Positions 1-12,331 of a DNA stretch of 64,000 bases are shown piece after piece. The DNA is from Pantoea sp. CCBC3-3-1. GTDB lineage: Bacteria; Pseudomonadota; Gammaproteobacteria; Enterobacterales; Enterobacteriaceae. The notes under the pieces were generated by a model. That model did not search any database. It saw nothing but the letters and a program-made list of their open reading frames with translations, and had not been told where the DNA came from. The position numbers and the translations under genes are program-made. The stretch is from positions 806,001-870,000 of the forward strand of contig NZ_CP034363.1 in the NCBI RefSeq assembly GCF_007981265.1, read 5' to 3'. Within the stretch, counting starts at the first letter, position 1. Each line of letters starts with the position of its first letter.

Positions 1-117
1 TTACGCTGGCTGGCACCGTTAATGATGCTGGCGGCCATCGCCAGTTTTATTGCTATTCAGTTCCATCCTATGATGCCAATTTTCCGCCATCTGCTGTGGC
101 AAGTATTTATTGGATAG
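1..117 (+). CDS. yabI: YabI-like DedA-family membrane protein (3' end only)
   Basis: The first 117 bases are an open frame of 38 codons ending in TAG. It encodes a hydrophobic helix (LMMLAAIASFIAIQF) and a short cationic tail, as at the end of a DedA-family inner-membrane protein. In E. coli the gene convergent with thiQ is yabI, and this fragment has the same position and strand. The gene starts outside the window, so identity rests on the hydrophobic C-terminus and synteny. DedA proteins are linked to membrane lipid and proton-motive-force homeostasis. Confidence 0.6.
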   Translation, partial: LRWLAPLMMLAAIASFIAIQFHPMMPIFRHLLWQVFIG

Positions 118-126
118 TGATGTGTC

Positions 127-156
127 GGGGTCGGCCGTTTATCGCAGGCCGATCCC
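127..156. other. Inverted repeat between convergent yabI and thiQ
   Basis: GGGGTCGGCC (127-136) can pair with GGCCGATCCC (147-156), with one G-T wobble. It covers the last codons and stop of thiQ, just after the yabI stop. There is no U-run on either strand, so it is at best a weak bidirectional terminator. Confidence 0.3.
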
Positions 157-840
157 TAACACCGCCGCCTCACTGACCTCACCGTTCAGCAGTGCCTGTG
201 TGCTGCCATCCCAGTAAATGCGACCATCGACAATCAGCACGCTGCGATCCGCGATGCGTGCCGCATCTTCCAGACTGTGCGAGACCATCAGCAAGGTAAG
301 ATTACGCTCCCGGCAGACTTCATCGACCAGCTGTAGCATTTCTTTGCGCAGGGCGGGATCTAATGCCGAGAAAGGCTCGTCCAGCAGCAAAAGCGGCTGC
401 TGACGCATCAGACAGCGGGCGAGGGCGGCACGCTGGCGCTGGCCGCCAGAGAGTTCCGCAGGCAGCCGCTGCAAATATTCACTCAGCCCCACGCGCCCGG
501 CAATAGACTGCAACTGTTGCTTTTGGCCGGCATCAAGCTTCATGCCCGGGTGCAGCCCCAGCGCGATATTTTGCGCCACGGTGAGGTGGGTAAAAAGATT
601 GTTTTCCTGAAACAGCATCGAAACCGGGCGCTTTGCCGGAGCACTTTTGACGTGGTCTTGACCTGCCAGCAGCAGGCCACCGCTGTCGGCGTGAAGAAAA
701 CCAGCGATCAGTGAGAGTAGCGTACTTTTCCCTGCGCCGCTTGGCCCAAGCACCGCGACCCGCTCGCCAGGCTGCATTTGTAAGGCAAAACGCATTGGCA
801 GATGATGATAAAGATAGGTCAGATTAGTCAGCGTTAGCAT
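139..840 (-). CDS. thiQ: Thiamine/TPP ABC transporter ATP-binding protein ThiQ
   Basis: 233-residue ABC ATPase that powers thiamine and thiamine pyrophosphate import with ThiP and ThiB. Visible motifs are Walker [10 protein letters not shown], signature LSGGQRQR, Walker B LLLLDEP and the H-loop VSHS. I chose the ATG at 840 ([15 protein letters not shown]), which gives the family length of about 232. An upstream in-frame start would add seven unconserved residues. It overlaps the 3' end of thiP by 17 bases, implying translational coupling in thiB-thiP-thiQ. Confidence 0.96.
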   Translation of the reverse strand: MLTLTNLTYLYHHLPMRFALQMQPGERVAVLGPSGAGKSTLLSLIAGFLHADSGGLLLAGQDHVKSAPAKRPVSMLFQENNLFTHLTVAQNIALGLHPGMKLDAGQKQQLQSIAGRVGLSEYLQRLPAELSGGQRQRAALARCLMRQQPLLLLDEPFSALDPALRKEMLQLVDEVCRERNLTLLMVSHSLEDAARIADRSVLIVDGRIYWDGSTQALLNGEVSEAAVLGIGLR

Positions 841-2434
841 GGCGTCCCGGCAGTTTTTCAATCAGGGTAAACAGCAAAAAACAGAGTAGCAGCAACAGCA
901 GCGCGCTAACCGCACCGTCCGCGCTGCGATAGGCGCCAATTTGCTGATAAAGATAATAAGGCAGCGTGCGGAAATCATCATTGCCAAACAGCGCTACGAC
1001 GCCAAAATCGCCAATCGACAGCACGCAGGCAAAGGCCAACGCCTGTGCCAGCGGTCGTTTCAGCGCGCGAATTTCAATCAGACGCACCCGGTTCCAGCCG
1101 CGAATATCCAGTGCTGTACACAGGCGATCGTAGCGTTCTGCAATGTCGCGCAGCGGATTTTCCAGCACTTTCATTGCGTAAGGGATGGCCATCAGCGCAT
1201 TAGTAAAAATGACGATGCCGTCTGCCGACTGCGGTAGCCCGGTGGTTTCATTAAGCAGCAGGAAAAAACCGGTAGCTAATACAATGCCCGGCATCGCCAG
1301 GATCAGCATACCGCTCAGCTCCAGCATCTGGCCGGAAAAAGGCCGCTGCCGCAGACGCAGCTCGCGACTGCTCCACAGCAGCATAAAGGTCAGGATCACG
1401 CACAGCATGCCCGCACCCAGTGCAATCCGCAGCGAGGTAAACGTTGCCTGCCAGAGTGCAGGCTGTTGCAGCACCCTGGCCATTCCGCCGTTCAGGCCCT
1501 CGGAGATAACGGCCACCAGGGGAGGCAGTAGTAACAGCAGCGCCAGCGTTAGCAGCAGGCCGTCAGTGAGTTTTGCGGTCAGACTCTCCTCCGGGTTGCG
1601 CCAGCCACTGATATTGGCCGTTCCGGCAGGCAGCGCCTTACTGAGTCGCTGGCTAACCATCACCAGCGCCAGACAACAAACCATCTGGATCAGCGCCAGC
1701 AGCGCTGCCCGGCCGGGATCATAATCAAAATTTAACGCCTGAAAAATAGCCAGTTCAATGGTGGTCGCTTTTGGCCCACCGCCCAACGACAGCACGGTTG
1801 CGAAGCTGGCAAAGCACAGCATAAAGATCAGCGCGCCCGCAGGCAGGATCTGGCGGCGCAGCCACGGCCATTCCACAATCCGAAAATGGTTCCAGCCAGC
1901 CACCCCCAACTGGGCAGCCAGCTGGCGCTGTTCGCCAGGAATTTGCTCAAGGGCCTGAAGCAGCAGTCGTGCGGCCAGCGGCAGATTAAAAAATACGTGC
2001 GCCAGTAAAATACCTTGCAGGCCGTAAGGCGTGAAGCTGTAGTTCAGCCCAAGCAGCGAACAAAGCTGCGCCAGCCAGCCGGTGCGGCCATATACGCTGA
2101 GGATGCCGAACACCGCTACCAGCACCGGCAGCACCAGCGTCATCGCGCAAAGGCGTAGCAGCATTTTTCGCCCCGGAAAGCGGCGGCGATATAAAGCCCG
2201 CGCCAGAGGAATAGCGGGCAGGACTGAAAGCGAGGCAGAGAGAAAAGCCTGCCAAAAAGAGAAGCGCAGCACGTGCCAGAGATAGTCATCCTGCCAGATG
2301 CTGTGCCAGTCGACGGCAGGCGCGCTGCGCCACAGGGCCGTTATTGCCAGCAGTGCAACAGCCACCAGCAGCGTGGCCGCCAGTGCACCCGGCACCAGCG
2401 GACCGGCGGTTAGCGGCTGACGGCGCGTTGCCAT
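824..2434 (-). CDS. thiP: Thiamine/TPP ABC transporter permease ThiP
   Basis: 536-residue inner-membrane permease made of two fused halves, each with several transmembrane helices and a cytoplasmic coupling loop (first near AAQLG, second near CTALDIRGW). It forms the channel for thiamine delivered by ThiB. The start MATRRQPL at 2434 matches the E. coli protein exactly in position and length; four extra upstream codons are possible but unlikely. It overlaps thiB by 25 bases and thiQ by 17. Confidence 0.96.
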   Translation of the reverse strand: MATRRQPLTAGPLVPGALAATLLVAVALLAITALWRSAPAVDWHSIWQDDYLWHVLRFSFWQAFLSASLSVLPAIPLARALYRRRFPGRKMLLRLCAMTLVLPVLVAVFGILSVYGRTGWLAQLCSLLGLNYSFTPYGLQGILLAHVFFNLPLAARLLLQALEQIPGEQRQLAAQLGVAGWNHFRIVEWPWLRRQILPAGALIFMLCFASFATVLSLGGGPKATTIELAIFQALNFDYDPGRAALLALIQMVCCLALVMVSQRLSKALPAGTANISGWRNPEESLTAKLTDGLLLTLALLLLLPPLVAVISEGLNGGMARVLQQPALWQATFTSLRIALGAGMLCVILTFMLLWSSRELRLRQRPFSGQMLELSGMLILAMPGIVLATGFFLLLNETTGLPQSADGIVIFTNALMAIPYAMKVLENPLRDIAERYDRLCTALDIRGWNRVRLIEIRALKRPLAQALAFACVLSIGDFGVVALFGNDDFRTLPYYLYQQIGAYRSADGAVSALLLLLLCFLLFTLIEKLPGRHANAD

Positions 2435-3396
2435 GCATTGATCCACTGGCTACGTTGGCTGGCGACTTCCTGTGGCGAATACTGAAGCGACACGGTCGGG
2501 ATGGTCAGCGTCTCAAAGCCTGCGGGCAGCTTGCTCTGCACGACGGGGTACATCCAGTTCCCTTGCGGTATCGCGCTCTGGAAAGGCTTATCCAGCATAA
2601 ATTGCATAAATTTCTGTGCCAGCTGCGGCTGCTTGCTGCCTTTCAGCTGCCCGGCGACTTCCACCTGCAAATAATGACCTTCGCTGAAGTTTGCCGCAGC
2701 GTACTGGGTTTTCTTCTCTTCAATCAGATGGTAAGCCGGAGAGGTGGTGTAGCTCAGCACCATATCGCCTTCCCCTTTCAGGAACAGGCCGTAAGCCTCG
2801 CTCCAGCCTTTGGTCACGGTGACGGTTTTCTTCGCCAGTTTTTGCCACGCGTCCGGCGCATTATCGCCAAAGACTTTTTGCATCCACAGCAGCAGGCCAA
2901 GCCCCGGCGTGCTGGTGCGTGGATCCTCATAAATCACCTTCAGTGGGCGATCGCTTTCCACCAGTTCCTTCAGGCTTTTGGGCGGATTTTGCAGCCGGGT
3001 TTTGTCATAGACAAAGGCGAACCAGCCATAGTCGTAAGGCACAAAGGTGCTGTTGCTCCAGCCACCCGGCACGGTGATTTTGTGAGTATCGACATGACTC
3101 GCGGCAAACAGCCCGGTTTTTTCGGCCGCATCCAGCAAGTTATTATCCAGCCCCAGCACCACGTCAGCCTTACTGTTTTTGCCTTCCATCCGCAGACGAT
3201 TAAGCAGCGAGACGCCATCTTCCAGCGCAACATACTTCAGCTCGCAGCCGCAGCTGGCTTCAAAAGCTTTTTTAATTGCCGGGCCGGGGCCCCAGTCGGC
3301 AGAGAAAGAGTCGTAGGTATAAACCGTCAGCGTGGGTTTGGCGGCAAAGGCCGGGAGCGAACAGAGAACCATCAGAGGAAGAACTTTTTTTAACAC
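2410..3396 (-). CDS. thiB: Periplasmic thiamine/TPP-binding protein ThiB
   Basis: 328-residue extracellular solute-binding protein with a Sec signal peptide (VLKKVLPLMVLCSLPAFAA, cleavage after AFA). The mature protein begins KPTLTVYTYDSF, the family hallmark, and contains the conserved DVVLGLDNN and DPRTSTPGLGLL blocks. I selected a GTG start at 3396, preceded by AAGGAA, because it leaves a normal signal peptide. A start at 3447 would add 17 residues reaching into the riboswitch region. First gene of the thiBPQ operon, under the TPP riboswitch upstream. Confidence 0.95.
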   Translation of the reverse strand: MLKKVLPLMVLCSLPAFAAKPTLTVYTYDSFSADWGPGPAIKKAFEASCGCELKYVALEDGVSLLNRLRMEGKNSKADVVLGLDNNLLDAAEKTGLFAASHVDTHKITVPGGWSNSTFVPYDYGWFAFVYDKTRLQNPPKSLKELVESDRPLKVIYEDPRTSTPGLGLLLWMQKVFGDNAPDAWQKLAKKTVTVTKGWSEAYGLFLKGEGDMVLSYTTSPAYHLIEEKKTQYAAANFSEGHYLQVEVAGQLKGSKQPQLAQKFMQFMLDKPFQSAIPQGNWMYPVVQSKLPAGFETLTIPTVSLQYSPQEVASQRSQWINAWQRAVSR

Positions 3397-3451
3397 TTTG
3401 CGTTCCTTGTAGAGGGAAGTGACGCATGATCTGAGCAGGCGAGTCATCTCA

Positions 3452-3540
3452 AATCCCTGGGCCGGTATTAGCCGGGTCAGGTTCGATGGGTTTTTCTCAG
3501 CGTAAACGGACTAACAACCCGTTATGCACCCTGTTGAGGT
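3452..3540 (-). promoter_or_regulatory. TPP (THI-box) riboswitch upstream of thiB
   Basis: Read on the minus strand, this leader shows the conserved THI elements in order: GGGTGC, then CTGAGA, then ACCC, GAACCTGACCCGG, CTAATACCGGC and a closing AGGGA. The spacing and order match the TPP aptamer known ahead of thiBPQ in enterobacteria. TPP binding should reduce thiB expression. The expression platform lies between the aptamer and the GTG start at 3396. Confidence 0.95.
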
Positions 3541-3579
3541 CGGCATAATCATAATGATTTCCGGCGGCTTGCGAAAGCA

Positions 3580-5241
3580 TCACGATTCCGGCGGCGCGAA
3601 CCAGGCGGATTTGAAGTCGAACCAGCCGAGCGTGTTCATCCGCACATTGCGCATGCTGCGTTCGCCTTTCAGCAACAGCCAGTGGTGAAACAGAGGATGG
3701 AGGCTGCCGCTGGTAATCAGCTTCCTGCTCCAGTCGGCCAGCGGTAGCTGCTGTTCACGCCAGCGCTGGGCGTCGCTTTCCCAGTCTACGGTCAGACAGT
3801 GGCGCATCAGCGGCATTTCATACAGCAGGGCAAACAGCGAAAATTCCAGCGGCAGCGTAAAGTTGGCGCTGCCCAGCCAGATATCGCTTTCTGCCTCGCC
3901 ACGATACCAGGTTTCGTAATCGACCTGTCTGGCGATCAGTTCAACGCCTTTCTCAGCCAGCAGCGGCCGTAAGGCATTGGCGATGCCCTGATGTTCAATA
4001 TGATCGCTATAGAAAGTCAGCGTTAGCGAAGTCAGGCCTTCCGGTTTTTCTACAGGCGTGATGTCATTGCGATGATGCCAACGCGGCAGCAGGCCCCACG
4101 CGGGAAACCAGTAGCGCTGATAGCCAACGCCGGACTGGTTCAGCAAGGCAATGGGATTAGCAATGGCGCTGACCCAGCGTCTGATATGCTCATTGCGTCC
4201 TGCCTCTGAACGCTGATCGAACAGCAAAAAATAGCAGCCTTCCTCCAGGCGGCTCTCTTCCGACTTTTCGGCCTCGCTGCCGCCTTCCAGCTTCACGCCT
4301 GAGTAGACCAGCTCCTCACTGATTTCTGGCAATACCCAGATATTGACCTCATCAATGAGCGCTCTGAAGCCAAAGTAATCATCAAAGGCCTGAATACGCA
4401 GCTGGCTTTGCTGATTATGCACCACCGCATAAGGCCCGGTACCAATTGGCTGGCGAGCGAAGTCGGGCAGGGAAGGCCACTCTTTCGGCAGGATCACGGT
4501 GCTGACGCTGCCCAGTAGCCAGGGAAGCCAGCTGTCAGGTTGATGCAGATGGATATCCAGCGTCCATGGGGTAGACGACGAAATATGCTGGAAATTGGCA
4601 TACAGCGGCTGGGCTTTGAGCCTTTCCAGCGAGGCGATAACGTCCACCATCTCCATCTCACGACCGTGATGAAAATGGATCGCCGGACGTAAGAAAAAAC
4701 GCCAGTGGCAGGGCGAAACCTGCTGCCAGTGATGGGCGATATCCGCTTCGATTTCCCCGTTTTCCTCATTTATCCGCGTCAGGCTGCTGAAGATTTGGCG
4801 GGCAAGGTGCGTTTCTGAGCGGCGCAACGGCGTAGCCGGATGCAGGTTGAGCAGTGAACGGTAGTAAAGAACGCGAAGGATATGCCGTCCCTGGCGGAAA
4901 CTGCGGCCCAGATGCGAGATAAGCATCTGGCGGACGGCATTTTTATCGCCAACCAGCTGCACCAGCTGATCGATGCGATCCTGTTCCAGCAGGTCCTCCG
5001 CCCGCTGCTGCTGTAACGCGAGTCCGGTATAAAGAAAACTCAGCGTTGAGCGCTTACCGCGTCCCGCTTCTGCCTGCCACGCCAGCCAGCCTTCCTGCTG
5101 CATCGCATTCAGCAGATTACGCATATGGCGGCGTGAACAGCTAAGCTGCACGGCTAAATCGTTGAGCGTGGTTTCCTGTGTCTTGCCCTCACAGCATTGC
5201 CACAGCCGGATAAACTGCTGATGTAAACGCTTCGATGTCAT
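3580..5241 (-). CDS. sgrR: Transcriptional activator SgrR of the sugar-phosphate stress response
   Basis: 553-residue regulator with an N-terminal winged helix-turn-helix (about residues 5-110, [12 protein letters not shown]) fused to a solute-binding-protein-like ligand domain ([18 protein letters not shown] and the C-terminal [14 protein letters not shown] block). In E. coli it activates sgrS and setA and represses itself during glucose-phosphate stress. The ATG at 5241 gives the family length; a TTG seven codons upstream is an alternative. It is divergent from sgrS/setA, as in E. coli. Confidence 0.95.
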   Translation of the reverse strand: MTSKRLHQQFIRLWQCCEGKTQETTLNDLAVQLSCSRRHMRNLLNAMQQEGWLAWQAEAGRGKRSTLSFLYTGLALQQQRAEDLLEQDRIDQLVQLVGDKNAVRQMLISHLGRSFRQGRHILRVLYYRSLLNLHPATPLRRSETHLARQIFSSLTRINEENGEIEADIAHHWQQVSPCHWRFFLRPAIHFHHGREMEMVDVIASLERLKAQPLYANFQHISSSTPWTLDIHLHQPDSWLPWLLGSVSTVILPKEWPSLPDFARQPIGTGPYAVVHNQQSQLRIQAFDDYFGFRALIDEVNIWVLPEISEELVYSGVKLEGGSEAEKSEESRLEEGCYFLLFDQRSEAGRNEHIRRWVSAIANPIALLNQSGVGYQRYWFPAWGLLPRWHHRNDITPVEKPEGLTSLTLTFYSDHIEHQGIANALRPLLAEKGVELIARQVDYETWYRGEAESDIWLGSANFTLPLEFSLFALLYEMPLMRHCLTVDWESDAQRWREQQLPLADWSRKLITSGSLHPLFHHWLLLKGERSMRNVRMNTLGWFDFKSAWFAPPES

Positions 5242-5295
5242 AAAAGAGGAACTCTTGGCCAAAAGCTGTCAGTTTTTCTTGCCTTATATTAAGGC

Positions 5296-5301
5296 AATAA
5301 T
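5296..5301 (+). promoter_or_regulatory. Probable sgrS -10 element
   Basis: AATAAT matches the -10 consensus at 5 of 6 positions and lies 7 bases before the proposed sgrS start (GATGAA, 5309). No good -35 is visible, which fits an SgrR-activated promoter. TATATT at 5285-5290 is an alternative -10. Confidence 0.4.
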
Positions 5302-5308
5302 GAAAGCG

Positions 5309-5420
5309 GATGAAAGAGCGGGAGGCATTCTCTGAATGGCGCTCTGACATTTCATTTTTTTACGATCTGAGTATGGTGCTGTTTCACCAGCCAGCGGGCG
5401 TTTTGCCTGCTGGCTTTTTT
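5309..5420 (+). ncRNA. sgrS: SgrS small RNA (short form, no room for SgrT)
   Basis: The 3' part contains CTGAGTATGGTG followed by CACCAG, corresponding to the E. coli SgrS segment that pairs with the ptsG ribosome-binding region. A terminator hairpin with a T-run follows directly (5389-5420). The position between divergent sgrR and setA is the canonical one. The 5' end is inferred from GATGAA resembling the E. coli SgrS start. At about 112 nt it is roughly half the E. coli length, and no SgrT-like frame fits upstream of the pairing region. Confidence 0.8.
5389..5420 (+). terminator. SgrS rho-independent terminator
   Basis: 11-bp stem AGCCAGCGGGC / GCCTGCTGGCT (one G-U pair) with loop GTTTT, running into a T-tract at 5415-5420. 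Hfq-dependent RNAs typically end in such a U-tail. Confidence 0.85.
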
Positions 5421-5488
5421 CATTGCATGTTTTCTTCTATGCTTCGTTATTCCCTGCTGTCGCGATATTTTTCCTTGAAGGATCAGTT

Positions 5489-6667
5489 ATGAAATCGCTT
5501 CTCACGCCCGGCCGTCGTATCAATCCTGTGTATCTCGCTTTTATGGCCGTCTCTTTTATGGTCGGGGTTGCGGGTGCGCTTCAGGCACCTACCTTAAGCC
5601 TGTTTCTGACTCGCGAAGTGCAAGTGCGTCCGTTTTGGGTTGGGCTGTTTTATACTGTTAACGCTATTGCCGGGATTGTGGTCAGCCTGCTGCTGGCCAA
5701 ACGTTCGGATAACCGTGGTGACCGACGGATGCTGATCCTGTTTTGCTGTTTGATGGCGGTAGGCAACGCGCTGTTATTCGCTTTTAACCGTCATTACCTG
5801 ACGCTGATTACCTTCGGCGTACTGCTTTCAGCGATCGCCAGCGTCTCGATGCCACAAATTTTCGCCCTGGCACGTGAATATGCCGACAGTTCGGCGCGAG
5901 AAGTGGTGATGTTCAGCTCGGTAATGCGTGCTCAGCTGTCGCTTGCCTGGGTTGTCGGCCCGCCGCTTTCCTTTGCGCTGGCGCTGAATTATGGCTTTAC
6001 CACCATGTTTGCTATCGCCGCAGGCCTGTTTGTGGTTTGTATTGCACTGATTTGGTTTGCGCTGCCCTCTGTTCCACGGGTTGAGCAATCGCCTGAGGTA
6101 TTAGTGACCCAGATAAGCGCCTGGAAAAACAAGGATGTGCGCCTGCTGTTTATCGCCTCGCTGCTAATGTGGACCTGCAATACCATGTATATCATTGATA
6201 TGCCGCTTTATATCAGCAGCGTGTTGGGATTGCCGGACAAACTAGCCGGCCTGCTGATGGGCGTGGCGGCAGGGTTGGAGATCCCGGCGATGCTGCTGGC
6301 GGGTCATTATGTAAAGCGCTTTGGTAAACGTAAAATGATGCTGTTTGCGGTGCTGTCCGGCGTGGTGTTTTATCTGGGGCTGGTGCTGTTTCATTCACGG
6401 GCGGCCCTGATGGCGCTGCAAATTTTCAACGCCATTTTTATTGGGATTATCGCCGGGATCGGCATGCTCTATTTTCAGGATTTGATGCCAGGCAGGCCGG
6501 GCGCAGCAACAACGTTATTCACCAACAGCATTTCAACCGGCGTAATCCTTGCGGGCGTTTTGCAGGGCGCATTAGCCGAAAGCTTCGGCCATTATTCGGT
6601 TTACTGGGGCGCGCTGATCCTGTCGCTGGCGGCGCTGGCGATGTCGGTGAAAGTGAAGGATGTTTGA
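5489..6667 (+). CDS. setA: Sugar efflux transporter SetA
   Basis: 392-residue major facilitator protein with 12 hydrophobic segments, same length as E. coli SetA. Shared blocks include VAGALQAPTLSLFL, WVGLFYTVNAIAGI and FALAREYADSSAREVVMFSS. It exports glucosides and some non-metabolisable sugars and belongs to the SgrR/SgrS stress regulon. The ATG at 5489 is preceded by AAGGA (5478-5482). In-frame codons upstream run into sgrS and are rejected. Downstream of and collinear with sgrS. Confidence 0.95.
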   Translation: MKSLLTPGRRINPVYLAFMAVSFMVGVAGALQAPTLSLFLTREVQVRPFWVGLFYTVNAIAGIVVSLLLAKRSDNRGDRRMLILFCCLMAVGNALLFAFNRHYLTLITFGVLLSAIASVSMPQIFALAREYADSSAREVVMFSSVMRAQLSLAWVVGPPLSFALALNYGFTTMFAIAAGLFVVCIALIWFALPSVPRVEQSPEVLVTQISAWKNKDVRLLFIASLLMWTCNTMYIIDMPLYISSVLGLPDKLAGLLMGVAAGLEIPAMLLAGHYVKRFGKRKMMLFAVLSGVVFYLGLVLFHSRAALMALQIFNAIFIGIIAGIGMLYFQDLMPGRPGAATTLFTNSISTGVILAGVLQGALAESFGHYSVYWGALILSLAALAMSVKVKDV

Positions 6668-6687
6668 GTTTCTGAATTTTAAGAGGT

Positions 6688-6718
6688 AAAAAAACGTGCT
6701 GTACGCTGGTGCAGCACG
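6688..6718 (-). terminator. Terminator of the leuABCD operon
   Basis: On the minus strand a CGTGCTG...CAGCACG stem (7 bp, 10-base loop) is followed by seven T residues. It lies 25 bases beyond the leuD stop and between convergent setA and leuD. Confidence 0.85.
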
Positions 6719-6742
6719 CTTTGGGGAGGTTGTTTAAATCCG

Positions 6743-7348
6743 CTAGCGCAAAAACACGGGCTGCTGCTGCTCGTAAGCGGTGATATCCGCATCGTGCTGA
6801 AGCGTCAGGCCGATATTATCCAGCCCGTTAATCAGGCAGTGACGACGGAAGCTGTCGATGCTAAACGCATAACCTTTCTCACCGGCAATGACCTGCTGGT
6901 TTTCCAGATCAACGGTGAAGCTGATGCCCGGATCCGCGGCAACCCGCTGGAACAGCTCCTCGACTTCCTCTTCACTCAGCGTCACCAGCAGCAGCTGATT
7001 GTTGAAGGAGTTATTGGCAAAGATGTCTGCGAAATCGCTGCCGATAATCGCCTGAATGCCATAATCGGTCAGCGCCCAGGGCGCATGTTCACGTGAAGAA
7101 CCGCAGCCAAAGTTTTCGCGGGTAAGCATAATGCTCGCGCCGCGAAACTCAGGTTTATTTAATACAAATTCCGGGTTAGGGATCTGGCCTTCCGCGTCAA
7201 GATAGCGCCAGTCGTAGAACAGATTGCGGCCAAAGCCGGTGCGCGTCACCATCTGCAAAAACTGTTTAGGAATGATGGCATCGGTATCAACGTTAGCCGC
7301 ATCCATCGGCACCACGATGCCGGTGTGTTGGGTGAATTTTTTAGCCAT
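6743..7348 (-). CDS. leuD: 3-isopropylmalate dehydratase small subunit LeuD
   Basis: 201 residues, the same length as E. coli LeuD. It carries the swivel-domain hallmarks [13 protein letters not shown] near the N-terminus and [14 protein letters not shown] near residue 80. With LeuC it isomerises 2-isopropylmalate to 3-isopropylmalate, the second leucine-specific step. Last gene of leuABCD, separated from leuC by 9 bases. Confidence 0.97.
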   Translation of the reverse strand: MAKKFTQHTGIVVPMDAANVDTDAIIPKQFLQMVTRTGFGRNLFYDWRYLDAEGQIPNPEFVLNKPEFRGASIMLTRENFGCGSSREHAPWALTDYGIQAIIGSDFADIFANNSFNNQLLLVTLSEEEVEELFQRVAADPGISFTVDLENQQVIAGEKGYAFSIDSFRRHCLINGLDNIGLTLQHDADITAYEQQQPVFLR

Positions 7349-7357
7349 AACGATCCC

Positions 7358-8755
7358 TTAAGTCAGCTCGCGGATATCGGCAAAATGCCCTGCGACCGCC
7401 GCAGCGGCAGCCATTGCCGGGCTTAACAGATGCGTGCGCCCGCCGCGCCCCTGGCGACCCTCGAAGTTGCGGTTGCTGGTGGAAGCGCAGCGTTCTCCAG
7501 GGCTGAGACGGTCGTTGTTCATCGCCAGGCACATGGAGCAGCCAGGCAGGCGCCATTCAAAACCGGCATCAAGAAAGATTTTATCTAAACCCTCCGCTTC
7601 CGCCTGCGCTTTCACCGGACCGGAACCCGGTACGACATAGGCCTGAACGCCCGCCGCAATCTTATGGCCTTTCACCACCAAAGCCGCCGCGCGTAAATCT
7701 TCAATACGCGAGTTGGTGCAGGAACCGATAAAGACTTTGTCGATCTTCACATCGGTCAGCCGCGTTCCGGCTTTCAAATCCATATAAGCCAACGCTTTTT
7801 CGGCCGAAGCACGTTCAATCGGATCGCTGAATGAGGCCGGATCGGGAATGCGTTCGTTAACGGCAATCACCTGGCCTGGATTGGTGCCCCAGGTTACCTG
7901 CGGTGCAATCTCTTCCGCCTTCAGCGTGACGACTTTATCGTACCGCGCACCGCTGTCGGATTTCAGCGTGCGCCAGTAAGTAACCGCCTCGTCCCAGGCG
8001 GCTTCCTTCGGCGCGAACTGTCGACCTTTAACGTAATTAAACGTGGTGTCGTCCGGCGCGACCAGGCCCGCTTTCGCGCCCAGTTCAATCGCCATATTGC
8101 ACAGCGTCATACGGCCTTCCATACTCAGGGCTTCAACTGCCTGACCGCAAAACTCCACCACGTGACCGTTACCGCCGCCGCTACCGGTTTTACCAATAAT
8201 TGCCAGCGCAATATCTTTAGCGGTAATCCCCAGCGCGGTCTGACCGATCACCTCAATCTTCATGGTTTTTGCACGAGACTGCTTCAGCGTCTGCGTTGCC
8301 AGCACGTGTTCAACTTCCGAGGTGCCGATACCAAACGCCAGCGCGCCAAAAGCGCCATGCGTGGAAGTATGCGAGTCGCCGCAGACAATGGTCATGCCTG
8401 GCAGAGACATGCCCTGCTCGGGGCCAATCACATGCACGATGCCCTGAAAAGGATGCTTGAGGTCATACAGCCGTACGCCAAACTCTTCACAGTTTTTGAT
8501 GAGCATTGACATCTGGATGCGTGCCATTTCGCCGCTGGCGTTGATGTCTCGCGTCTGGGTGGAGACGTTATGATCCATTGTCGCAAAGGTTTTTGACGGC
8601 TGGCGCACCGGGCGGCCATGCGCACGCAGACCATCAAAGGCCTGCGCTGACGTCACTTCATGGACAAGATGCCTGTCGATGTACAACAGCGGCGTTTCAC
8701 GGGGCGCTTCATAAACGACATGCGCGTCAAACAGCTTCTCGTATAATGTTTTCAT
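7358..8755 (-). CDS. leuC: 3-isopropylmalate dehydratase large subunit LeuC
   Basis: 465-residue aconitase-family catalytic subunit that holds the [4Fe-4S] cluster. The cluster cysteines are visible in [13 protein letters not shown] and GCSMCLAMN, with [16 protein letters not shown] and [12 protein letters not shown] also present. It partners LeuD in the isomerisation of isopropylmalate. Start 8755 is 2 bases after the leuB stop, so translation is probably coupled. Confidence 0.97.
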   Translation of the reverse strand: MKTLYEKLFDAHVVYEAPRETPLLYIDRHLVHEVTSAQAFDGLRAHGRPVRQPSKTFATMDHNVSTQTRDINASGEMARIQMSMLIKNCEEFGVRLYDLKHPFQGIVHVIGPEQGMSLPGMTIVCGDSHTSTHGAFGALAFGIGTSEVEHVLATQTLKQSRAKTMKIEVIGQTALGITAKDIALAIIGKTGSGGGNGHVVEFCGQAVEALSMEGRMTLCNMAIELGAKAGLVAPDDTTFNYVKGRQFAPKEAAWDEAVTYWRTLKSDSGARYDKVVTLKAEEIAPQVTWGTNPGQVIAVNERIPDPASFSDPIERASAEKALAYMDLKAGTRLTDVKIDKVFIGSCTNSRIEDLRAAALVVKGHKIAAGVQAYVVPGSGPVKAQAEAEGLDKIFLDAGFEWRLPGCSMCLAMNNDRLSPGERCASTSNRNFEGRQGRGGRTHLLSPAMAAAAAVAGHFADIRELT

Positions 8756-8757
8756 AA

Positions 8758-11417
<2,660 letters not shown>

Positions 11418-11464
11418 GAAGTAATTCCTTGTCGTGTTTGCGTCGCCATTTGCTGCGAGCATAA

Positions 11465-11489
11465 AAAAACCCGCGCATTTGCGCGGGTT
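11465..11489 (-). terminator. leu operon attenuator terminator
   Basis: On the minus strand ACCCGCGC AAAT GCGCGGGT is followed by seven T residues, between leuL and leuA. This is the classical attenuation terminator, controlled by translation of the leader peptide. Confidence 0.92.
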
Positions 11490-11517
11490 CTTTAGTTTGT
11501 AAGCCTGAATCAGTGAT

Positions 11518-11592
11518 TCATTCCGCCCACAAGTCTACCGCGCAGTAAAATGCGTTTAGTAGTAGACCTGGTAGGAGGAGAGTACGAATCAT
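11518..11592 (-). CDS. leuL: leu operon leader peptide LeuL
   Basis: A 24-codon frame from ATG 11592 to TGA 11518-11520 ([12 protein letters not shown]...) with seven leucine codons. These include CTC CTC CTA and then CTA CTA CTA, a rare codon well suited to sensing charged tRNA-Leu. It precedes the attenuator and leuA exactly as leuL does in E. coli. An in-frame ATG five codons upstream (11607) could give 29 residues (MRSDSM...). Stalling in the Leu cluster would favour the antiterminator. Confidence 0.88.
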   Translation of the reverse strand: MIRTLLLPGLLLNAFYCAVDLWAE

Positions 11593-11625
11593 TGAATCAG
11601 ACCTCATAAATTTGCTGTTCCTTTA

Positions 11626-11655
11626 TTGATACTTGAAAAAAGGGGGCGATGTCAA
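11626..11655 (-). promoter_or_regulatory. leuLABCD promoter
   Basis: On the minus strand a perfect -35 TTGACA (11650-11655) is followed after 18 bases by TATCAA (11626-11631). It lies about 34 bases upstream of the leuL start. Confidence 0.75.
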
Positions 11656-11659
11656 CCCG

Positions 11660-12331
11660 GATAACAAGGTTATAAACGGCAAATCAATTTTGTTTAGGGG
11701 AAAATATTCTGAGGCTGAACGGCCTGACAGAAGAAAAAGGAAGGATGATTGCACTGAAAAAAGCGGGCGTGGGGAAATGTCGTTTTTTTTCACAGGTAAT
11801 TCTTATGCAACTTGCTGTTTATAATGGTTTTTAAAAGGTTTTCCTTATGGTTTCCTCTCACTGATAATACCGGTGCGTTTAGTTTATTGTTTCAGATAAA
11901 TATTCGCTATTAGCAGATAAAACTAAAATAGCCCGGATGTTTGAACAGGTACGCTTTAATAAAGCCTGTTCTGATTTTAATAATGAAACGATCACACTGA
12001 AAATGAATCTTCCGGCAGTATAAACCGCTTTTCTCAAGGCAATCAGTCAGTGTAATTGTCGATAACTCGGCTAAATGTGCAGTGGCTTGGCTTACCTGTA
12101 CTTTCTCAGCCGTTCATCAGGCCGTTTGCCTGCCACGTTTTCTGCGGTTATGGTAATCCATTAACTCAAAGCAAAAATAATATGGGCTATGCCCTGTACC
12201 TGAATGCTGGAAATATTTTCCAGATGTAAATAAAAACGGGTTTTGAACTTATATGAGCGCAGACCGTTCCGTGGCGATATTTTTTTGCCGCGCGCTTAGA
12301 TAAATCAGCACCTTAAAGCCTGGAGGCGAAA
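11660..12331. other. leu-ilvIH intergenic region, leuO absent
   Basis: 672 bases between the divergent leu and ilvIH operons. In E. coli this interval holds leuO, a LysR-type gene of about 940 bp; nothing of that kind is present. A 63-codon frame near 11633-11824 has no recognisable features. The DNA is AT-rich, and a perfect TATAAT (11820-11825, plus strand) lacks a matching -35. The stretch would be expected to hold Lrp sites for ilvIH, but I cannot place them reliably. Confidence 0.7.

Noticed and set aside
2344..3393. Long plus-strand frame opposite thiB
   Set aside because: Shadow of thiB; no ribosome-binding site or recognisable motif.
5310..5492. 61-codon frame overlapping sgrS, considered as SgrT
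   Set aside because: It reads through the SgrS pairing region and terminator, and bears no resemblance to SgrT.
11633..11824. 63-codon frame in the leu-ilvIH spacer
   Set aside because: TTG start without a ribosome-binding site, overlapping the leu promoter; not related to LeuO.
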